The notes: generated from the sequence alone by a model not told the origin. Counted from the first letter of the stretch, positions 1 to 10,236 are shown. The stretch: DNA of 64,000 bases from Pseudoalteromonas sp. MM1 (GCF_030296835.1 NZ_AP027922.1:1612001-1676000); one strand, 5' to 3'. A program made the numbers and translations.

Positions 1-720
1 AAGGTCAACACTGTAGCACTTGCCAGTGGCGGTGGTGGTATAGCAAGCTTTTTACTTGAGTCGGCTGCGTTTGGGCCATTTATACAAGGTTCTGTATTAT
101 CTCAAGCAGGTACTGCTGAGTCACAAGAGTTTAACGAGTTTCTTCAAGCAGATGCTATTTCAAACTGTGGTACATTCCTACCAGATATGGAAGCGTTTTT
201 AACCTGTGGCTATCAGGCGTATGTAACATCACTTACTACGGCAGGCGAAACTACAAAACTTGCAAACATTCAAGGGGTAATGACCGAGTTTGCTTTTGCT
301 GCGCAAACAGCACTTGATAGTGGTGACCCAACAAATTACGCGGCAGCGGTAAACGCATTAGGTACACCTGTATACACCAATGTAGTTGTAGGCGATGACG
401 TAGATAACAAACCTGACCAAGTTATTCCACCTGCAGCAGCGAATAACCCAATTTCAGGAACGATTCCATTAGCAAACTTTATGGGGCTTGAAACAGTAAG
501 CACTTCACAGCCATTAAGTGAAACAGCGGGAAGCTACTTAGTTAAATTTACTAAAGGACATCATGGCTCTATTTTAACACCAGCCCAAGATGAAGCCCAA
601 GCGGCTACAGTTGAAGGCAGTGCTGCCGCAAATGCTGAAATGCAGCTGCAAGTAGCAACATATTTAGCTGCACGCGGACGCATGTTACTAGTTAGCAACC
701 CAGAGGTGGTGACTGATTAA
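1..720 (+). CDS. Extracellular lipase, Pla-1/cef (VolA-like) family, C-terminal part
   Basis: The reading frame is open from the first base, so this is the 3' end of a gene that starts upstream of the window; 239 residues are visible. The end resembles the C-terminus of the large surface or secreted lipases of the Pla-1/cef/VolA family, alpha/beta-hydrolases that cleave phospholipids or lysolipids at the cell surface. The sequence FTKGHHGSIL near residue 186 of the visible part fits the region carrying the catalytic histidine; the serine nucleophile lies outside the window. Alanine-rich helices close the protein. A rho-independent terminator follows 25 bases after the stop, so it ends its transcription unit. 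The family call rests on this short end only. Confidence 0.7.
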   Translation, partial: KVNTVALASGGGGIASFLLESAAFGPFIQGSVLSQAGTAESQEFNEFLQADAISNCGTFLPDMEAFLTCGYQAYVTSLTTAGETTKLANIQGVMTEFAFAAQTALDSGDPTNYAAAVNALGTPVYTNVVVGDDVDNKPDQVIPPAAANNPISGTIPLANFMGLETVSTSQPLSETAGSYLVKFTKGHHGSILTPAQDEAQAATVEGSAAANAEMQLQVATYLAARGRMLLVSNPEVVTD

Positions 721-744
721 TCAGCAAATACCTTATTAACCTTG

Positions 745-772
745 AAAAGCCACTGTTTAGTGGCTTTTTTTT
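745..772 (+). terminator. Intrinsic terminator of the lipase gene
   Basis: A GC-containing stem (AAAAGCCACT pairing with AGTGGCTTTT, short loop) runs straight into a T-tract, 25 bases after the lipase stop codon. Confidence 0.85.
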
Positions 773-820
773 GTTATAAAGCATGATAAATTAGCTTAAA
801 TTTATAAATGGAGAAACCAG

Positions 821-1837
821 TTGGAATTTTTATACGAATACGGTTTGTTTTTTGCTAAAACGGTTACCTTTGTTATTGCCATTGCAATTATTTTAACGCT
901 TATTGTTGGCTCAGCGGTCAAGCCAAAAACTAAAAAAGGGGCGATAGAAATAGACGATTTATCTGAGCAATTAGATGATTTAAAAGATAGTTTTTTAGAA
1001 AATACGTTAACTAAAAAAGAGTTAAAAGCGCACCTTAAAGCGCAAAAAGTCGAGTCTAAAAAAACAGCAAATGATGAGCCAAAGCCACGCCTATATGTTA
1101 TTGACTTTATAGGTAGTATGGATGCACACGAAGTTGAAAGCCTACGCGAAGAAGTGACTGCAATTATTGCCATTGCTAACCCTGAAAAAGATAAAGTATT
1201 AGTTCGCTTAGAAAGTGGGGGCGGAGTGGTGCATGGCTATGGTTTAGCTGCATCGCAATTACAGCGTTTTAAAACAGCAGGGATTAAACTATCTATATCA
1301 ATAGATAAAGTTGCAGCTAGTGGCGGTTACATGATGGCCTGTGTGGCCGATGAAATATTAGCCGCTCCTTTTGCTATTGTTGGCTCTATTGGTGTAATTG
1401 CACAAATACCTAATTTTAATAAAATTTTAAAGAAAAACGATGTGGAGTTTGAGCAAATTACCGCAGGCGAATTTAAACGTACGTTAACCTTGTTCGGCGA
1501 AAACACAGATAAAGCCCGCGAAAAGTTTCGTGACGAAATAGAGCAAACACATGGTTTGTTTAAAGAGTTTGTAAGCAGCCAACGGCCAACACTTAATATT
1601 GATAATGTGGCAACTGGCGAGCACTGGTTTGCAACACAAGCAATTGAAAAGGGCTTAGTTGATATCATTAAAACCAGTGATGATGCATTATTAGAGCAAC
1701 AAGCTGAGCGTCAAATATACAAAGTTAAATATAAAATTAAGAAAGGATTAAGTGATAAGTTAGCAATTGGGCTTAGTAATTCTATCAATAAAGCAGGCGT
1801 TAATTTAATGTCGCGCTTTAAAGTAATGAACCCATAA
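821..1837 (+). CDS. sohB: SohB, inner-membrane S49-family protease
   Basis: A 338-residue peptidase of family S49 (SppA/SohB), anchored in the inner membrane with the catalytic domain in the periplasm. One membrane segment covers residues 8-32. A charged linker follows (about 35-90), then the ClpP-like fold. Ser167 in VAASGGY is the likely nucleophile and Lys219 in GEFKRT the general base, the Ser-Lys dyad of the family. Length matches E. coli SohB (about 350). The start is TTG at 821: GGAG lies 7 bases upstream and no ATG precedes the membrane segment. Known roles in the family are degradation of signal peptides or misfolded envelope proteins; the specific substrate here is unknown. Confidence 0.92.
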   Translation: MEFLYEYGLFFAKTVTFVIAIAIILTLIVGSAVKPKTKKGAIEIDDLSEQLDDLKDSFLENTLTKKELKAHLKAQKVESKKTANDEPKPRLYVIDFIGSMDAHEVESLREEVTAIIAIANPEKDKVLVRLESGGGVVHGYGLAASQLQRFKTAGIKLSISIDKVAASGGYMMACVADEILAAPFAIVGSIGVIAQIPNFNKILKKNDVEFEQITAGEFKRTLTLFGENTDKAREKFRDEIEQTHGLFKEFVSSQRPTLNIDNVATGEHWFATQAIEKGLVDIIKTSDDALLEQQAERQIYKVKYKIKKGLSDKLAIGLSNSINKAGVNLMSRFKVMNP

Positions 1838-1854
1838 AGCGTTATTATATCCAT

Positions 1855-1891
1855 CCTCAAAATAGATCACTTAATTATGCGGATTGGTATT
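1855..1891. repeat. Solo end of a dispersed MITE-like repeat
   Basis: Thirty-seven bases read in reverse as ATACCAATCCGCATAATTAA followed by GTGATCTATTTTGAG. The same sequence forms the right end of the fuller element at 9822-9984. Here only one end is present, just after sohB. Confidence 0.65.
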
Positions 1892-1900
1892 TAAAGTAAT

Positions 1901-1930
1901 AAAAAACCCTTGCATAGCAAGGGTTTTTTT
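1901..1930. terminator. Bidirectional terminator between sohB and the symporter gene
   Basis: AAAAAACCCTTGC, loop ATA, GCAAGGGTTTTTTT. The A-tract and T-tract on both sides let it end the rightward sohB transcript and the leftward symporter transcript (stop at 1945). Confidence 0.85.
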
Positions 1931-1944
1931 ATGGGCTTGAATAA

Positions 1945-3276
1945 TTACTCAGTAGATTTGTGGTAATCTTCTAAATCTTTAGCGGCGTTCGGGTCGTTAA
2001 ATATTTTTTCATCTAATTGACCTTCTGATTTAGCAACCACACAAGTTACCATACAGTCACCTGTTATATTAACTGCTGTGCGCGTCATATCGAGCAGCCT
2101 GTCAACACCAATGATAATGGCAATACCTTCTACTGGTAAACCTACTTGGTTAAGTACCATCGCAAGCATAATTAAACCCACACCAGGCACACCCGCGGTG
2201 CCTACCGAGGCAAGCGTAGCGGTTAAAATAACCATTAAGTAATCAGATATTGTTAAATCAACAGCAAACACTTGTGCAATAAATACCGTTGCAACACCTT
2301 GCATAATGGCCGTGCCGTCCATGTTAATGGTGGCACCAAGCGGAATAGTAAAAGAGGCAACTGAGTTGTTTGCACCCAGTTTTTTGGTCGCAGTTTCAAG
2401 TGTAATAGGCATTGTCGCGCTTGAACTTGAAGTACTAAAGCCAAATAAACATGCGTGCTTCATTTTAGCTAAGAAAATTAGTGGGTTAAGGCCTGTAAGA
2501 GCTTTCAAAATAATACTGTAGTTAATGAAAGCATGAATCAATAATGCCGCCACTACCACTAAAAAGTATTTAGCAAGGCTGACTATTAATCCCATTTCGA
2601 TAGTAGTAAAAAGTTTGGCCATTAAAAAGAACACGCCGTAAGGTGCAATGTTCATTAGCAGTGTAACAAGTTTTAAAATAACCGTGTTTAAATCTTCAAA
2701 TACGGCAGCTACACGTTTACCTGCTTTACCACTTAGTGCCATTGCAACACCAAATAAAAGTGCAAACACAATAACTTGCAGCATGTTGCCTTTAGCCATT
2801 GCTTCAAATGGGTTAGTAGGGAACATATCGATAATAACGCGAGCCAGTGTAGGGGCTTCTTTTGCGTTAAAGCTTGCATCTGATGGCAGTGCAATACCTT
2901 GGCCTGGGTTAAATAATAACGCCAATGAAATAGCTACCGTGATAGCCACGGCAGTAGTCACTAAATATAAGCCAATAGATTTACCGCCTAAACGGCCTAA
3001 TTTTTTAGGATCGCTTAAGCTACACGTACCACATACAAGCGAGACGAATACCAGCGGTACAACCAACATTTTTAAGCTGGCAATAAAAATTTGTCCGCCA
3101 ACATGGAAAAGGCCATCTACAAAAAAAGCTTTAATTGGCAAAGAGAATAACCCAAGAGGAATTAGATAATCGTCTTCACCAGCTAATATAGCTTGAAATA
3201 AAAAGCCTACTGCAATACCTAGCCCCATACCTATCATGATACGGGTAGTTAAACTCATTGAACGTATTTTAGACAT
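1945..3276 (-). CDS. Dicarboxylate/amino acid:cation symporter (DAACS family)
   Basis: A 443-residue sodium- or proton-coupled importer of the glutamate/aspartate/C4-dicarboxylate family (GltP/GltT/DctA fold), located in the inner membrane. The hallmarks are visible: the serine-rich hairpin FSTSSSSATMPIT around residues 276-288, the cation- and substrate-site motif TINMDGTAI around 316-324, and DMTRTAVNITGD near the C-terminus, where the aspartate and arginine of this motif contact amino-acid substrates in related proteins. Hydrophobic segments throughout fit eight membrane helices plus two re-entrant hairpins. It is monocistronic, with a terminator on its 3' side. Substrate specificity (glutamate, aspartate or other) cannot be read from the sequence. 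Confidence 0.9.
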   Translation of the reverse strand: MSKIRSMSLTTRIMIGMGLGIAVGFLFQAILAGEDDYLIPLGLFSLPIKAFFVDGLFHVGGQIFIASLKMLVVPLVFVSLVCGTCSLSDPKKLGRLGGKSIGLYLVTTAVAITVAISLALLFNPGQGIALPSDASFNAKEAPTLARVIIDMFPTNPFEAMAKGNMLQVIVFALLFGVAMALSGKAGKRVAAVFEDLNTVILKLVTLLMNIAPYGVFFLMAKLFTTIEMGLIVSLAKYFLVVVAALLIHAFINYSIILKALTGLNPLIFLAKMKHACLFGFSTSSSSATMPITLETATKKLGANNSVASFTIPLGATINMDGTAIMQGVATVFIAQVFAVDLTISDYLMVILTATLASVGTAGVPGVGLIMLAMVLNQVGLPVEGIAIIIGVDRLLDMTRTAVNITGDCMVTCVVAKSEGQLDEKIFNDPNAAKDLEDYHKSTE

Positions 3277-3464
3277 ATTCCCTAATCTATTTTTTCAAAT
3301 TTGCCATAGACTACCAGCAAGGAAATATTTACTACAGAAAAAAATAACCTTTGCGGAATTTTTTACATAAAAAAGTGATAAAAAACTGTGATATTAGACT
3401 AAGTTATAGGTTAATATTAGGTAAACAACTATTAGTAAATAATAACAACGCTAGGGAGAGGTCC

Positions 3465-6400
3465 ATGCCTTTAACGCGACTACTCAGCATTACACTATTT
3501 AGCATCATGCTTTGCGCTTGTGGTGGTGGTGGAACAATCGAAAAAGACGGCACCATCGGAGAAGATGACGATTCTACAACAGAAACATCCACTTTTACGG
3601 TAACCTTAAAAGGTTATTTACAATCTAGCGACACTGAGTCAAACGCAGTTACAGCCAGTGCTCCTTTAGAACTTAGAGCTACTTTAGAAGATAATGATGG
3701 CGATGCGGTTACGGGCGAGCGAATTACTTTTACCCTTGCAGACTCAATAGGTGAATTAAATCCTACAGCAGGCACTGCGTTAACTCAATCAAATGGTATT
3801 GCGACAATAGAGCTTACCGCAGGTGAAAACGCGGGAGCTGGTGAAGTAACTGCAACCTATACAGTTGATGGCGTAAGTTACACAGACACATTTGCATTTG
3901 AGTCAGATGGCGCTCAATCAACAGATCCACAATTAAGCGTCTCGCTTGTTGATTCATCAGGTGGAGCAACTCGAAGTGTTGACTATTTAAACCCCGCCAC
4001 TGCTCAAGTTGAACTATTAATTAATAATGAGCCAGCTGCTTATGAATTAATTGAATTCGTGCTTACTGGTTTAGGCACTATAAACCCTACTAATGGTACA
4101 GCTTTAACAAATGAACAAGGTATTGCCACAATTAGCTTGCTAGCAGGGACTGAAGCGGGTGCTGGCTCAATTGTTGCCACTTACACAGATAATGAAAATA
4201 CAGTTTTTAGCTCGGACGGTTATACGTTCACGACTGAAGGCGATGCGCCCATTCAAGGTGAGTCGCTAGACTTTTCTATCGGTTTAAGCCTTACCTCTTC
4301 AACGACTTTATCAGAAATTAGTACAATCAGCGCAGCTGACAGTGCGGTAGTTAAAGCAACTATATTAGACGGTGATGGTGTTGAAGTTGAAGGGGCGGTT
4401 GTAAACTTCTCATCAACATTAGGAAACTTAATTCCAAGTATTGGTACAGCACTAACAAATGGCAGCGGCGTTGCATCAATTAATTTAACGTCGGGGACTG
4501 TAGAAGGGGCAGGTGTTATAACAGCTCAATATGAAGGTGTTGAACAAACTTTGGGTTTTTATACAAAAGGCGATGCTGTAAATCCAGACCAAAGTACTGC
4601 CGATATTAGCTTTTCTATTTTACAAAATTGTCCAGCAGACTTTAAATCACAAAGAGATGCAAGCCAATGTGACACAGTGACGAGTATTTCTGGTGATTCA
4701 ACTGCGATTCTTTATGTACAAGTAACAAATGAAAATTCGACAACACCACTTTCACAAACTTTGGTAACAGCAAGCACAACAATTGGCTCAATTACACCTT
4801 CAACTGGTACAGCTATTACCGATGCAAACGGTATTGCACTTTTAGATATAGTGCCAGGTCAAGATGTAGGCGCTGGTGAGATTACTGTGTCAGTGCTTGA
4901 TAGCGATTTAACCAAGGCATTTCAAATTGCTGCTGTAGATGTTGAAATTGCTATTAGCAGCTCGATTGCTGACGTTGAGCTATTAGCTGCAGGTGCGACA
5001 GCACTAATCTCAATAGAAATTTCAAAAGACGGTGAGCTTTATACCACACCACTTACTGTTGAGTTTTCATCTGGTTGTGTTGGCTCTGGTCAAGCACTTA
5101 TAGATGAAACAGTAACCAGTATTGGCGGCTTTGCGCGCTCTACATACCGCCCACTTACTTGTGTGGGTGGCGATATAATTACAGCCACTGTGATCACCGG
5201 TGGCGATACGGTTTCTGCGAGCACGACTATAAATGTATCACCAGCCAATATTGGCTTTTTACAATTTGTAGAAGTGACCGAGCCAGTAATTGCATTAAAG
5301 GGCACAGGTGGAGCTGATAGAACAGAAATATCTGAAGTAACATTTAAACTTATCGATTCAAATGGCAATGATTTAGCTTCAAGAACGGTTAACTTTGAAC
5401 TATCTACGGCAGTTGGTGGTATAACGTTAGGCACCGCCAGCGCAATCACTAATGCCAGTGGTGAAGTAACGACTTCAGTACAATCGGGCTCAATAGCCAC
5501 GCCTGTACGTGTCATTGCATCGAGTGAAGAAGAGGTTGATGGCAACACGGTTATTGTCACCGCGCCTTCAGATACTCTAGTCGTTAGCACAGGTATTGCT
5601 GATCAAAACAGCTTCTCGTTGTCGCGTTCCATTTTCAACCCGCACGCATTAAATGTTGATGGTAATACGGTATCGGTTAACGCTCGTTTAGCTGATCACT
5701 TTAACAACCCTGTGCCAGATGGAACTGCAGTTAGCTTTATCACAGAAGGGGGCGTAATAGAGCCAAGTTGTACCACAACTAATGGTGCGTGTAGCGTAAC
5801 ATGGACAAGTAGTAACCCACGTCCATTTACTGACTCTATGTATGAAAATACTATTACACAGAAGTGTGATGGCGGCTTACCATGCCCATTAGGTATTTTA
5901 AATAATGACTTAACGGTAGATTTACCCCTAGGCGGACGCGCAACGGTACATGCTTATGCGATTGGTGAAGAAACCTTTTCTGATTTAAATGGTAACGGTT
6001 ACTTCGATAGCGAAGACTTTTTTGATGATTTATTTGATATTCCAGAAGCCTTTATCGATAACAATGAAGATGGCACTTATGGTGGCAAAGACTGTAATGA
6101 TGGTACAGATCCATGTTCACGTGATAACTCTACTGGTGACGAGTTTGAAGAGTTTGTTGATTTTGATGGTAATGGTACATGGACCACTGAGAATGGGCTT
6201 TACAACGGTTTACTGTGCCGTGAAGAAGACGAACTTGCAGGTATTTGTAGCCGTCAAATGGTTAACGTGTTTCAAAATCAAGAAATCGTGATGTCAGGTG
6301 ATACTGCTTTCTTTAGACTCGTTACGTACGCTGATGATTGCTCTGCTATTGTGGGTGCAACTGCTTCAGAGGTTCGTGTAAACAGCGACCCTGCAAGCCC

Positions 6401-6767
6401 ACTTGTACGCCGTGTACAAAACGATCCAACCAGCGCGTTAATGTGTCAGGTTGATGCAATAGACTTAACCCAAACTACGGGTGCATCAAGTCTAAACCTT
6501 ACGGTATTTATTGCTGACCTTTATAACAACCCAATGCCTGCGGAAACTACTATTTCTATTGATACAGACAATGGTATTTTAACGGGTAGTGATAACTACA
6601 CTTACCCAAATACGACAAGTATTGTGCCTGTAGGCCTTTCGTTTGGTATTACACGTGAGGATTTAGATGGTGGTAATGAGCAATTTAGCGGTATTTTAAC
6701 TGTCACAGCTGAGGCCCCTTCTGGGCTTGAAAGTACTCTTTCTGTTAGCGTCAGTGACGATTTATAA
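3465..6767 (+). CDS. Large Ig-like repeat (Big_1/invasin-type) lipoprotein
   Basis: An 1100-residue secreted lipoprotein. The start at 3465 is preferred over an upstream ATG at 3351 because GGGAGAGG sits just ahead of it and the product then begins with a clean lipoprotein signal ending LCAC-GGGG (Cys19). The body is a series of bacterial Ig-like repeats of about 100 residues. Recurring phrases such as GTALTNxxGIATI and GAGxxTATY mark the Big_1/invasin type. Around residues 840-930 there is a break with acidic loops (DLNGNGYFDSED, DNNEDGTYGGKD, DFDGNGTW) that look like EF-hand or dockerin-type calcium sites, together with several cysteine pairs. Likely a cell-surface or outer-membrane protein in adhesion or matrix contacts; the role is inferred from architecture alone. 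Confidence 0.8.
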   Translation: MPLTRLLSITLFSIMLCACGGGGTIEKDGTIGEDDDSTTETSTFTVTLKGYLQSSDTESNAVTASAPLELRATLEDNDGDAVTGERITFTLADSIGELNPTAGTALTQSNGIATIELTAGENAGAGEVTATYTVDGVSYTDTFAFESDGAQSTDPQLSVSLVDSSGGATRSVDYLNPATAQVELLINNEPAAYELIEFVLTGLGTINPTNGTALTNEQGIATISLLAGTEAGAGSIVATYTDNENTVFSSDGYTFTTEGDAPIQGESLDFSIGLSLTSSTTLSEISTISAADSAVVKATILDGDGVEVEGAVVNFSSTLGNLIPSIGTALTNGSGVASINLTSGTVEGAGVITAQYEGVEQTLGFYTKGDAVNPDQSTADISFSILQNCPADFKSQRDASQCDTVTSISGDSTAILYVQVTNENSTTPLSQTLVTASTTIGSITPSTGTAITDANGIALLDIVPGQDVGAGEITVSVLDSDLTKAFQIAAVDVEIAISSSIADVELLAAGATALISIEISKDGELYTTPLTVEFSSGCVGSGQALIDETVTSIGGFARSTYRPLTCVGGDIITATVITGGDTVSASTTINVSPANIGFLQFVEVTEPVIALKGTGGADRTEISEVTFKLIDSNGNDLASRTVNFELSTAVGGITLGTASAITNASGEVTTSVQSGSIATPVRVIASSEEEVDGNTVIVTAPSDTLVVSTGIADQNSFSLSRSIFNPHALNVDGNTVSVNARLADHFNNPVPDGTAVSFITEGGVIEPSCTTTNGACSVTWTSSNPRPFTDSMYENTITQKCDGGLPCPLGILNNDLTVDLPLGGRATVHAYAIGEETFSDLNGNGYFDSEDFFDDLFDIPEAFIDNNEDGTYGGKDCNDGTDPCSRDNSTGDEFEEFVDFDGNGTWTTENGLYNGLLCREEDELAGICSRQMVNVFQNQEIVMSGDTAFFRLVTYADDCSAIVGATASEVRVNSDPASPLVRRVQNDPTSALMCQVDAIDLTQTTGASSLNLTVFIADLYNNPMPAETTISIDTDNGILTGSDNYTYPNTTSIVPVGLSFGITREDLDGGNEQFSGILTVTAEAPSGLESTLSVSVSDDL

Positions 6768-6780
6768 TAGATAGAATGTA

Positions 6781-6810
6781 AAAAAGCCAACCTTTAAGGT
6801 TGGCTTTTTT
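6781..6810 (+). terminator. Intrinsic terminator of the Ig-repeat lipoprotein gene
   Basis: AAAAAGCCAACC, loop TTTAA, GGTTGGCTTTTTT: a strong stem followed by a T-run, 13 bases after the stop codon. Confidence 0.88.
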
Positions 6811-7016
6811 ATTTGTGTTCTATATATTCCTCAGCAATTATTCTAAAAACACTAGTTTGTATAATTTAACAACAAAAATTGTTTGTTTATTCAGTAAATA
6901 CTGAAAAGTTTGTATTAAAAGCTTGTAACAATAGGTGTTTGTAGATATACCTATAAATATTCGCGCCGTTTATGTCGGCAAAACACATTTAAATATTTGG
7001 TTAGAAATAGGCAACT

Positions 7017-9713
7017 ATGGGCAAATCGCTAGTAATTGTAGAGTCACCTGCTAAGGCTAAAACAATTAATAAATACTTAGGTAAAGACTTCATCGTAAAG
7101 TCCAGTATTGGACATGTGCGTGATTTACCTACTTCAGGTTCGAGCAAGGCTAAAGTACCGGCGACTAAAACGCCAGCTGAAGTTCGTAAAATGGAGCCTG
7201 AAGAAAAGGCAGCGTATAAACAGCAACGAGATTACACTAATTTAGTTGCACGTATGGGTATTGATCCTGAAAAAGGGTGGGAGCCACATTACGAAATTTT
7301 GCCGGGTAAAGAGAAAGTAGTTCAAGAGTTAAAAAAGCTGGCCGAAAATGCAGACCAAGTTTATCTCGCAACGGATTTGGATAGAGAAGGGGAAGCAATT
7401 GCTTGGCACCTTCAAGAAATTATTGGCGGTGAGCCTGAAAAATATAAACGCGTTGTATTTAACGAAATTACAAAAAATGCGATTCAACAAGCGTTTGAAA
7501 CACCCGGCGAGCTAAATACCGACATGGTATATGCACAGCAAACACGCCGCTTTTTAGACCGTGTAGTTGGCTTTATGGTATCGCCATTATTATGGGCTAA
7601 AGTAGCGCGCGGGCTTTCTGCTGGGCGTGTGCAATCGGTTGCGGTACGCTTATTAGTAGAGCGCGAGCGTGAAATTAAAGCGTTTATTCCAGAAGAGTTT
7701 TGGGATATCCACGCCGATGTTAAAAATACTGAGTCACAATTACGCTTAGAAGTCACCAAACAAGCAGACAAGCCATTTAAGCCCGTAAATGAGGCTGAGG
7801 CTACAGCCGCAGTTAAACGCCTTGAGAGCGCAGAATATAAAGTAATTAGTGTTGAAGAAAAACCAAGTAAAAGCCGCCCAAGTGCACCTTTTATTACTTC
7901 AACTATGCAACAAGCCGCCAGTACCCGTTTAGGCTATGGCGTTAAAAAAACCATGATGCTTGCACAGCGCCTTTACGAAGGCGGTTACATTACTTATATG
8001 CGTACCGACTCAACTAACCTGTCAAAAGATGCGGTTGAAATGTGTCGTGATTATGTAACTCAAGAGTTTGGTGCAAAATACTTACCTAAAGAGCCAATTA
8101 GCTACAGCTCAAAAGGTAACGCACAAGAAGCGCACGAAGCGATTCGTCCTTCAAGCGTAACAGTACTTTCTGGACATGTAGAAGGCGTTGATGCGGACGC
8201 TAAAAAGCTGTACGAATTAATTTGGCGTCAGTTTGTAGCCTGTCAAATGGTGCCTGCAGAGTACGATTTAACAACGCTTACTGTGGCCGCTGATGAGTTT
8301 CAACTAAAAGCAAAAGGGCGAGTACTTCGTTTTGATGGTTGGACAAAAGTGCAACCTGCGGTACGTAAAAAGAATGAAGAAGATCAATCGCTGCCAGCAG
8401 TAAAAGAAGGCGAAGTACTTAGTTTAATTGAGCTTGATCCTAAGCAGCACTTTACTAAACCGCCAGCGCGCTTTAGTGAAGCAAGTTTAGTAAAAGAGCT
8501 TGAAAAACGTGGTATTGGTCGTCCATCTACGTATGCATCAATTATTTCAACAATTCAAGATCGTGGTTATGTACGGGTAGAAAACCGTCGTTTCTTCGCT
8601 GAAAAAATGGGCGAAATAGTTACTGACCGTTTGGTTGAGAACTTCACCGATTTAATGAACTTTGACTTTACGGCTAAAATGGAAGGTCGTTTAGATGATA
8701 TCGCCGAAGGCGAGCGTGTATGGACTCAGGTGCTTGATAAGTTTTATGCTGATTTTTCTACGCAATTGAACATAGCCAAAGATGAGCCAGAGCAAGGCGG
8801 AATGCGCCTTAATCAAATGGTCGAAACCGATATTGACTGCCCTACATGTGGCAGAAAAATGGGTATCCGCACAGCATCTACTGGGGTATTTTTAGGGTGT
8901 ACAGGTTATAACTTACCGCCTAAAGAGCGTTGTACAACCACGATGAACTTAGTTTCAGGGGATGAGGCGGTTGCCGCAGATGTTGAGGACATTGAAACTG
9001 AAACATTAATGCAAATGAAGCGCTGTCCAATCTGTGAAACGGCTATGGACTCTTACCTAATAGACGAAACCCGTAAATTACATGTTTGTGGTAATAACCC
9101 TGCTTGTGAAGGGTACATCGTTGAGCAAGGTACCTTTAAGATTAAAGGGTATGATGGCCCTATTATCGAATGTGATAAATGTGGCTCAGACATGGAGCTT
9201 AAATCAGGCCGTTTTGGTAAGTATTTTGGTTGTAACAACGAAGAGTGTAAAAATACGCGTAAGTTACTTAAAAACGGTGAAGCTGCGCCACCAAAAGAAG
9301 ACCCAGTACACATACCAGAACTTGAATGTGAAAAGTCAGAAGCTTATTTTGTTTTACGTGATGGGGCTGCAGGTATTTTCTTGGCGGCTAACACTTTCCC
9401 TAAATCACGCGAGACGCGCGCGCCTAAAGTGGCTGAGCTAAAGCGTTTTAGAGACCGTATTTCACCTAAGTTTTATTACTTAGCTGATGCGCCAGAAAAA
9501 GATCCTGAGGGTAATTTAGCGGTAGTACGTTATAGCCGTAAAAATAAAGCGCAATACGTGATGACTGAAGTGGACGGAAAAGCCACAGGCTGGACTGCTC
9601 ACTTTGAAGCAGGTAAGTGGGTAGAAGAAGCAAAGAAAAAAGCAACGCCCAAAAAGAAAGCGCCCGCAAAAAAATCGCCGGCTAAGCCTAAAGCAAAAAA
9701 AGAAGCTGAATAA
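7017..9713 (+). CDS. topA: DNA topoisomerase I (type IA)
   Basis: An 898-residue type IA topoisomerase that relaxes negative supercoils. The N-terminal Toprim domain begins [20 protein letters not shown] and contains the acidic [12 protein letters not shown] motif. The active-site tyrosine is Tyr327 in [10 protein letters not shown] (Tyr319 in E. coli). Three C4 zinc-ribbon modules follow from about residue 600 (CPTC, CPIC and CDKC motifs). The C-terminus is a lysine-alanine-proline-rich tail (last 30 residues) that likely binds DNA or RNA polymerase. An A+T-rich leader of about 200 bases precedes it and a terminator follows, so it is a single-gene unit. Length and order of domains are normal for gammaproteobacteria. 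Confidence 0.98.
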   Translation: MGKSLVIVESPAKAKTINKYLGKDFIVKSSIGHVRDLPTSGSSKAKVPATKTPAEVRKMEPEEKAAYKQQRDYTNLVARMGIDPEKGWEPHYEILPGKEKVVQELKKLAENADQVYLATDLDREGEAIAWHLQEIIGGEPEKYKRVVFNEITKNAIQQAFETPGELNTDMVYAQQTRRFLDRVVGFMVSPLLWAKVARGLSAGRVQSVAVRLLVEREREIKAFIPEEFWDIHADVKNTESQLRLEVTKQADKPFKPVNEAEATAAVKRLESAEYKVISVEEKPSKSRPSAPFITSTMQQAASTRLGYGVKKTMMLAQRLYEGGYITYMRTDSTNLSKDAVEMCRDYVTQEFGAKYLPKEPISYSSKGNAQEAHEAIRPSSVTVLSGHVEGVDADAKKLYELIWRQFVACQMVPAEYDLTTLTVAADEFQLKAKGRVLRFDGWTKVQPAVRKKNEEDQSLPAVKEGEVLSLIELDPKQHFTKPPARFSEASLVKELEKRGIGRPSTYASIISTIQDRGYVRVENRRFFAEKMGEIVTDRLVENFTDLMNFDFTAKMEGRLDDIAEGERVWTQVLDKFYADFSTQLNIAKDEPEQGGMRLNQMVETDIDCPTCGRKMGIRTASTGVFLGCTGYNLPPKERCTTTMNLVSGDEAVAADVEDIETETLMQMKRCPICETAMDSYLIDETRKLHVCGNNPACEGYIVEQGTFKIKGYDGPIIECDKCGSDMELKSGRFGKYFGCNNEECKNTRKLLKNGEAAPPKEDPVHIPELECEKSEAYFVLRDGAAGIFLAANTFPKSRETRAPKVAELKRFRDRISPKFYYLADAPEKDPEGNLAVVRYSRKNKAQYVMTEVDGKATGWTAHFEAGKWVEEAKKKATPKKKAPAKKSPAKPKAKKEAE

Positions 9714-9735
9714 ACGTTAAAATTTATTTACAAAT

Positions 9736-9775
9736 AAAAACCGGAATGCACAGCTTGTGTCATTCCGGTTTTTTT
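9736..9775 (+). terminator. Intrinsic terminator of topA
   Basis: AAAAACCGGAATG, loop, CATTCCGGTTTTTTT, with a 10-bp GC-containing stem and a run of seven T. Confidence 0.9.
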
Positions 9776-9821
9776 ATATTAGGCTAAGTGTCGCAATGGC
9801 TTTGTTAGCCACATAGCCTTA

Positions 9822-9984
9822 TACCAATCCGCAATAATATTTAATCATTTTTAGGGGCTAAACGTGTCGCTATCTGCGTTAAAAAGTTCTCATTTAGAAC
9901 AACTAAATAGCGAATTTTTTGCCTTGCTATCAACACGTTTTTCCAGTCTCAAAATAGATCACTTAATTATGCTAATTGCTATTA
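9822..9984. repeat. MITE-like dispersed repeat, near-complete copy
   Basis: About 160 bases without coding capacity fill most of the gap between topA and the small gene at 9994. The left end starts ATACCAATCCGCAATAAT; the right end, read in reverse, starts ATAGCAATTAGCATAATTAA, so the ends form imperfect terminal inverted repeats. Inside, AACGTGTCGCTATC near 9863 pairs with GCTATCAACACGTT near 9928, so the single strand could fold into a long hairpin. Parts recur at 1855-1891 and, degenerate, at 54180-54260. No transposase is encoded, so movement would need an enzyme supplied in trans. Confidence 0.7.
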
Positions 9985-9993
9985 ATAAAAGAT

Positions 9994-10236
9994 TTAAATT
10001 TTAACAGATGAGACTTTTTTATAGCCTTCAGACTCTAATTCGTCATTTACGCACTGTAATACATATGCATATAAATCATCGTTAGTTACGTCGTCGTCTT
10101 TAGCCCAATTTATACACATATCTGTGTATTCTGTTATTGTTTGTGCAGAAGCTGCAGGTGCATCGTCTGCGACTGCATATGTTGCAGATACAGCAAAAAG
10201 TGGTGCTACTATTAATGCTAGCAATGCTTTATTCAT
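9994..10236 (-). CDS. Small secreted protein of unknown function
   Basis: An 80-residue protein with a clear Sec signal peptide: MNK, then a hydrophobic run, likely cut after AVA near residue 23. The mature part is about 57 residues, acidic in the middle (AKDDDVTNDD), with two cysteines (CINW and CVND) that could form one disulfide in the periplasm. The start at 10236 has an AGGAA ribosome site a few bases upstream. It is not recognised as a named family. It stands alone, with the MITE-like repeat on its 3' side and a long A+T-rich promoter region on the other, consistent with a single-gene unit. It is probably real because of the signal peptide and ribosome site. Confidence 0.6.
   Translation of the reverse strand: MNKALLALIVAPLFAVSATYAVADDAPAASAQTITEYTDMCINWAKDDDVTNDDLYAYVLQCVNDELESEGYKKVSSVKI

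Noticed and set aside
802..1173. Reverse-strand and other-frame open stretches within known genes (for example inside sohB, topA, edd and the lol genes)
   Set aside because: They overlie strongly supported genes, have no family resemblance or ribosome sites, and follow from codon bias of the real frame.
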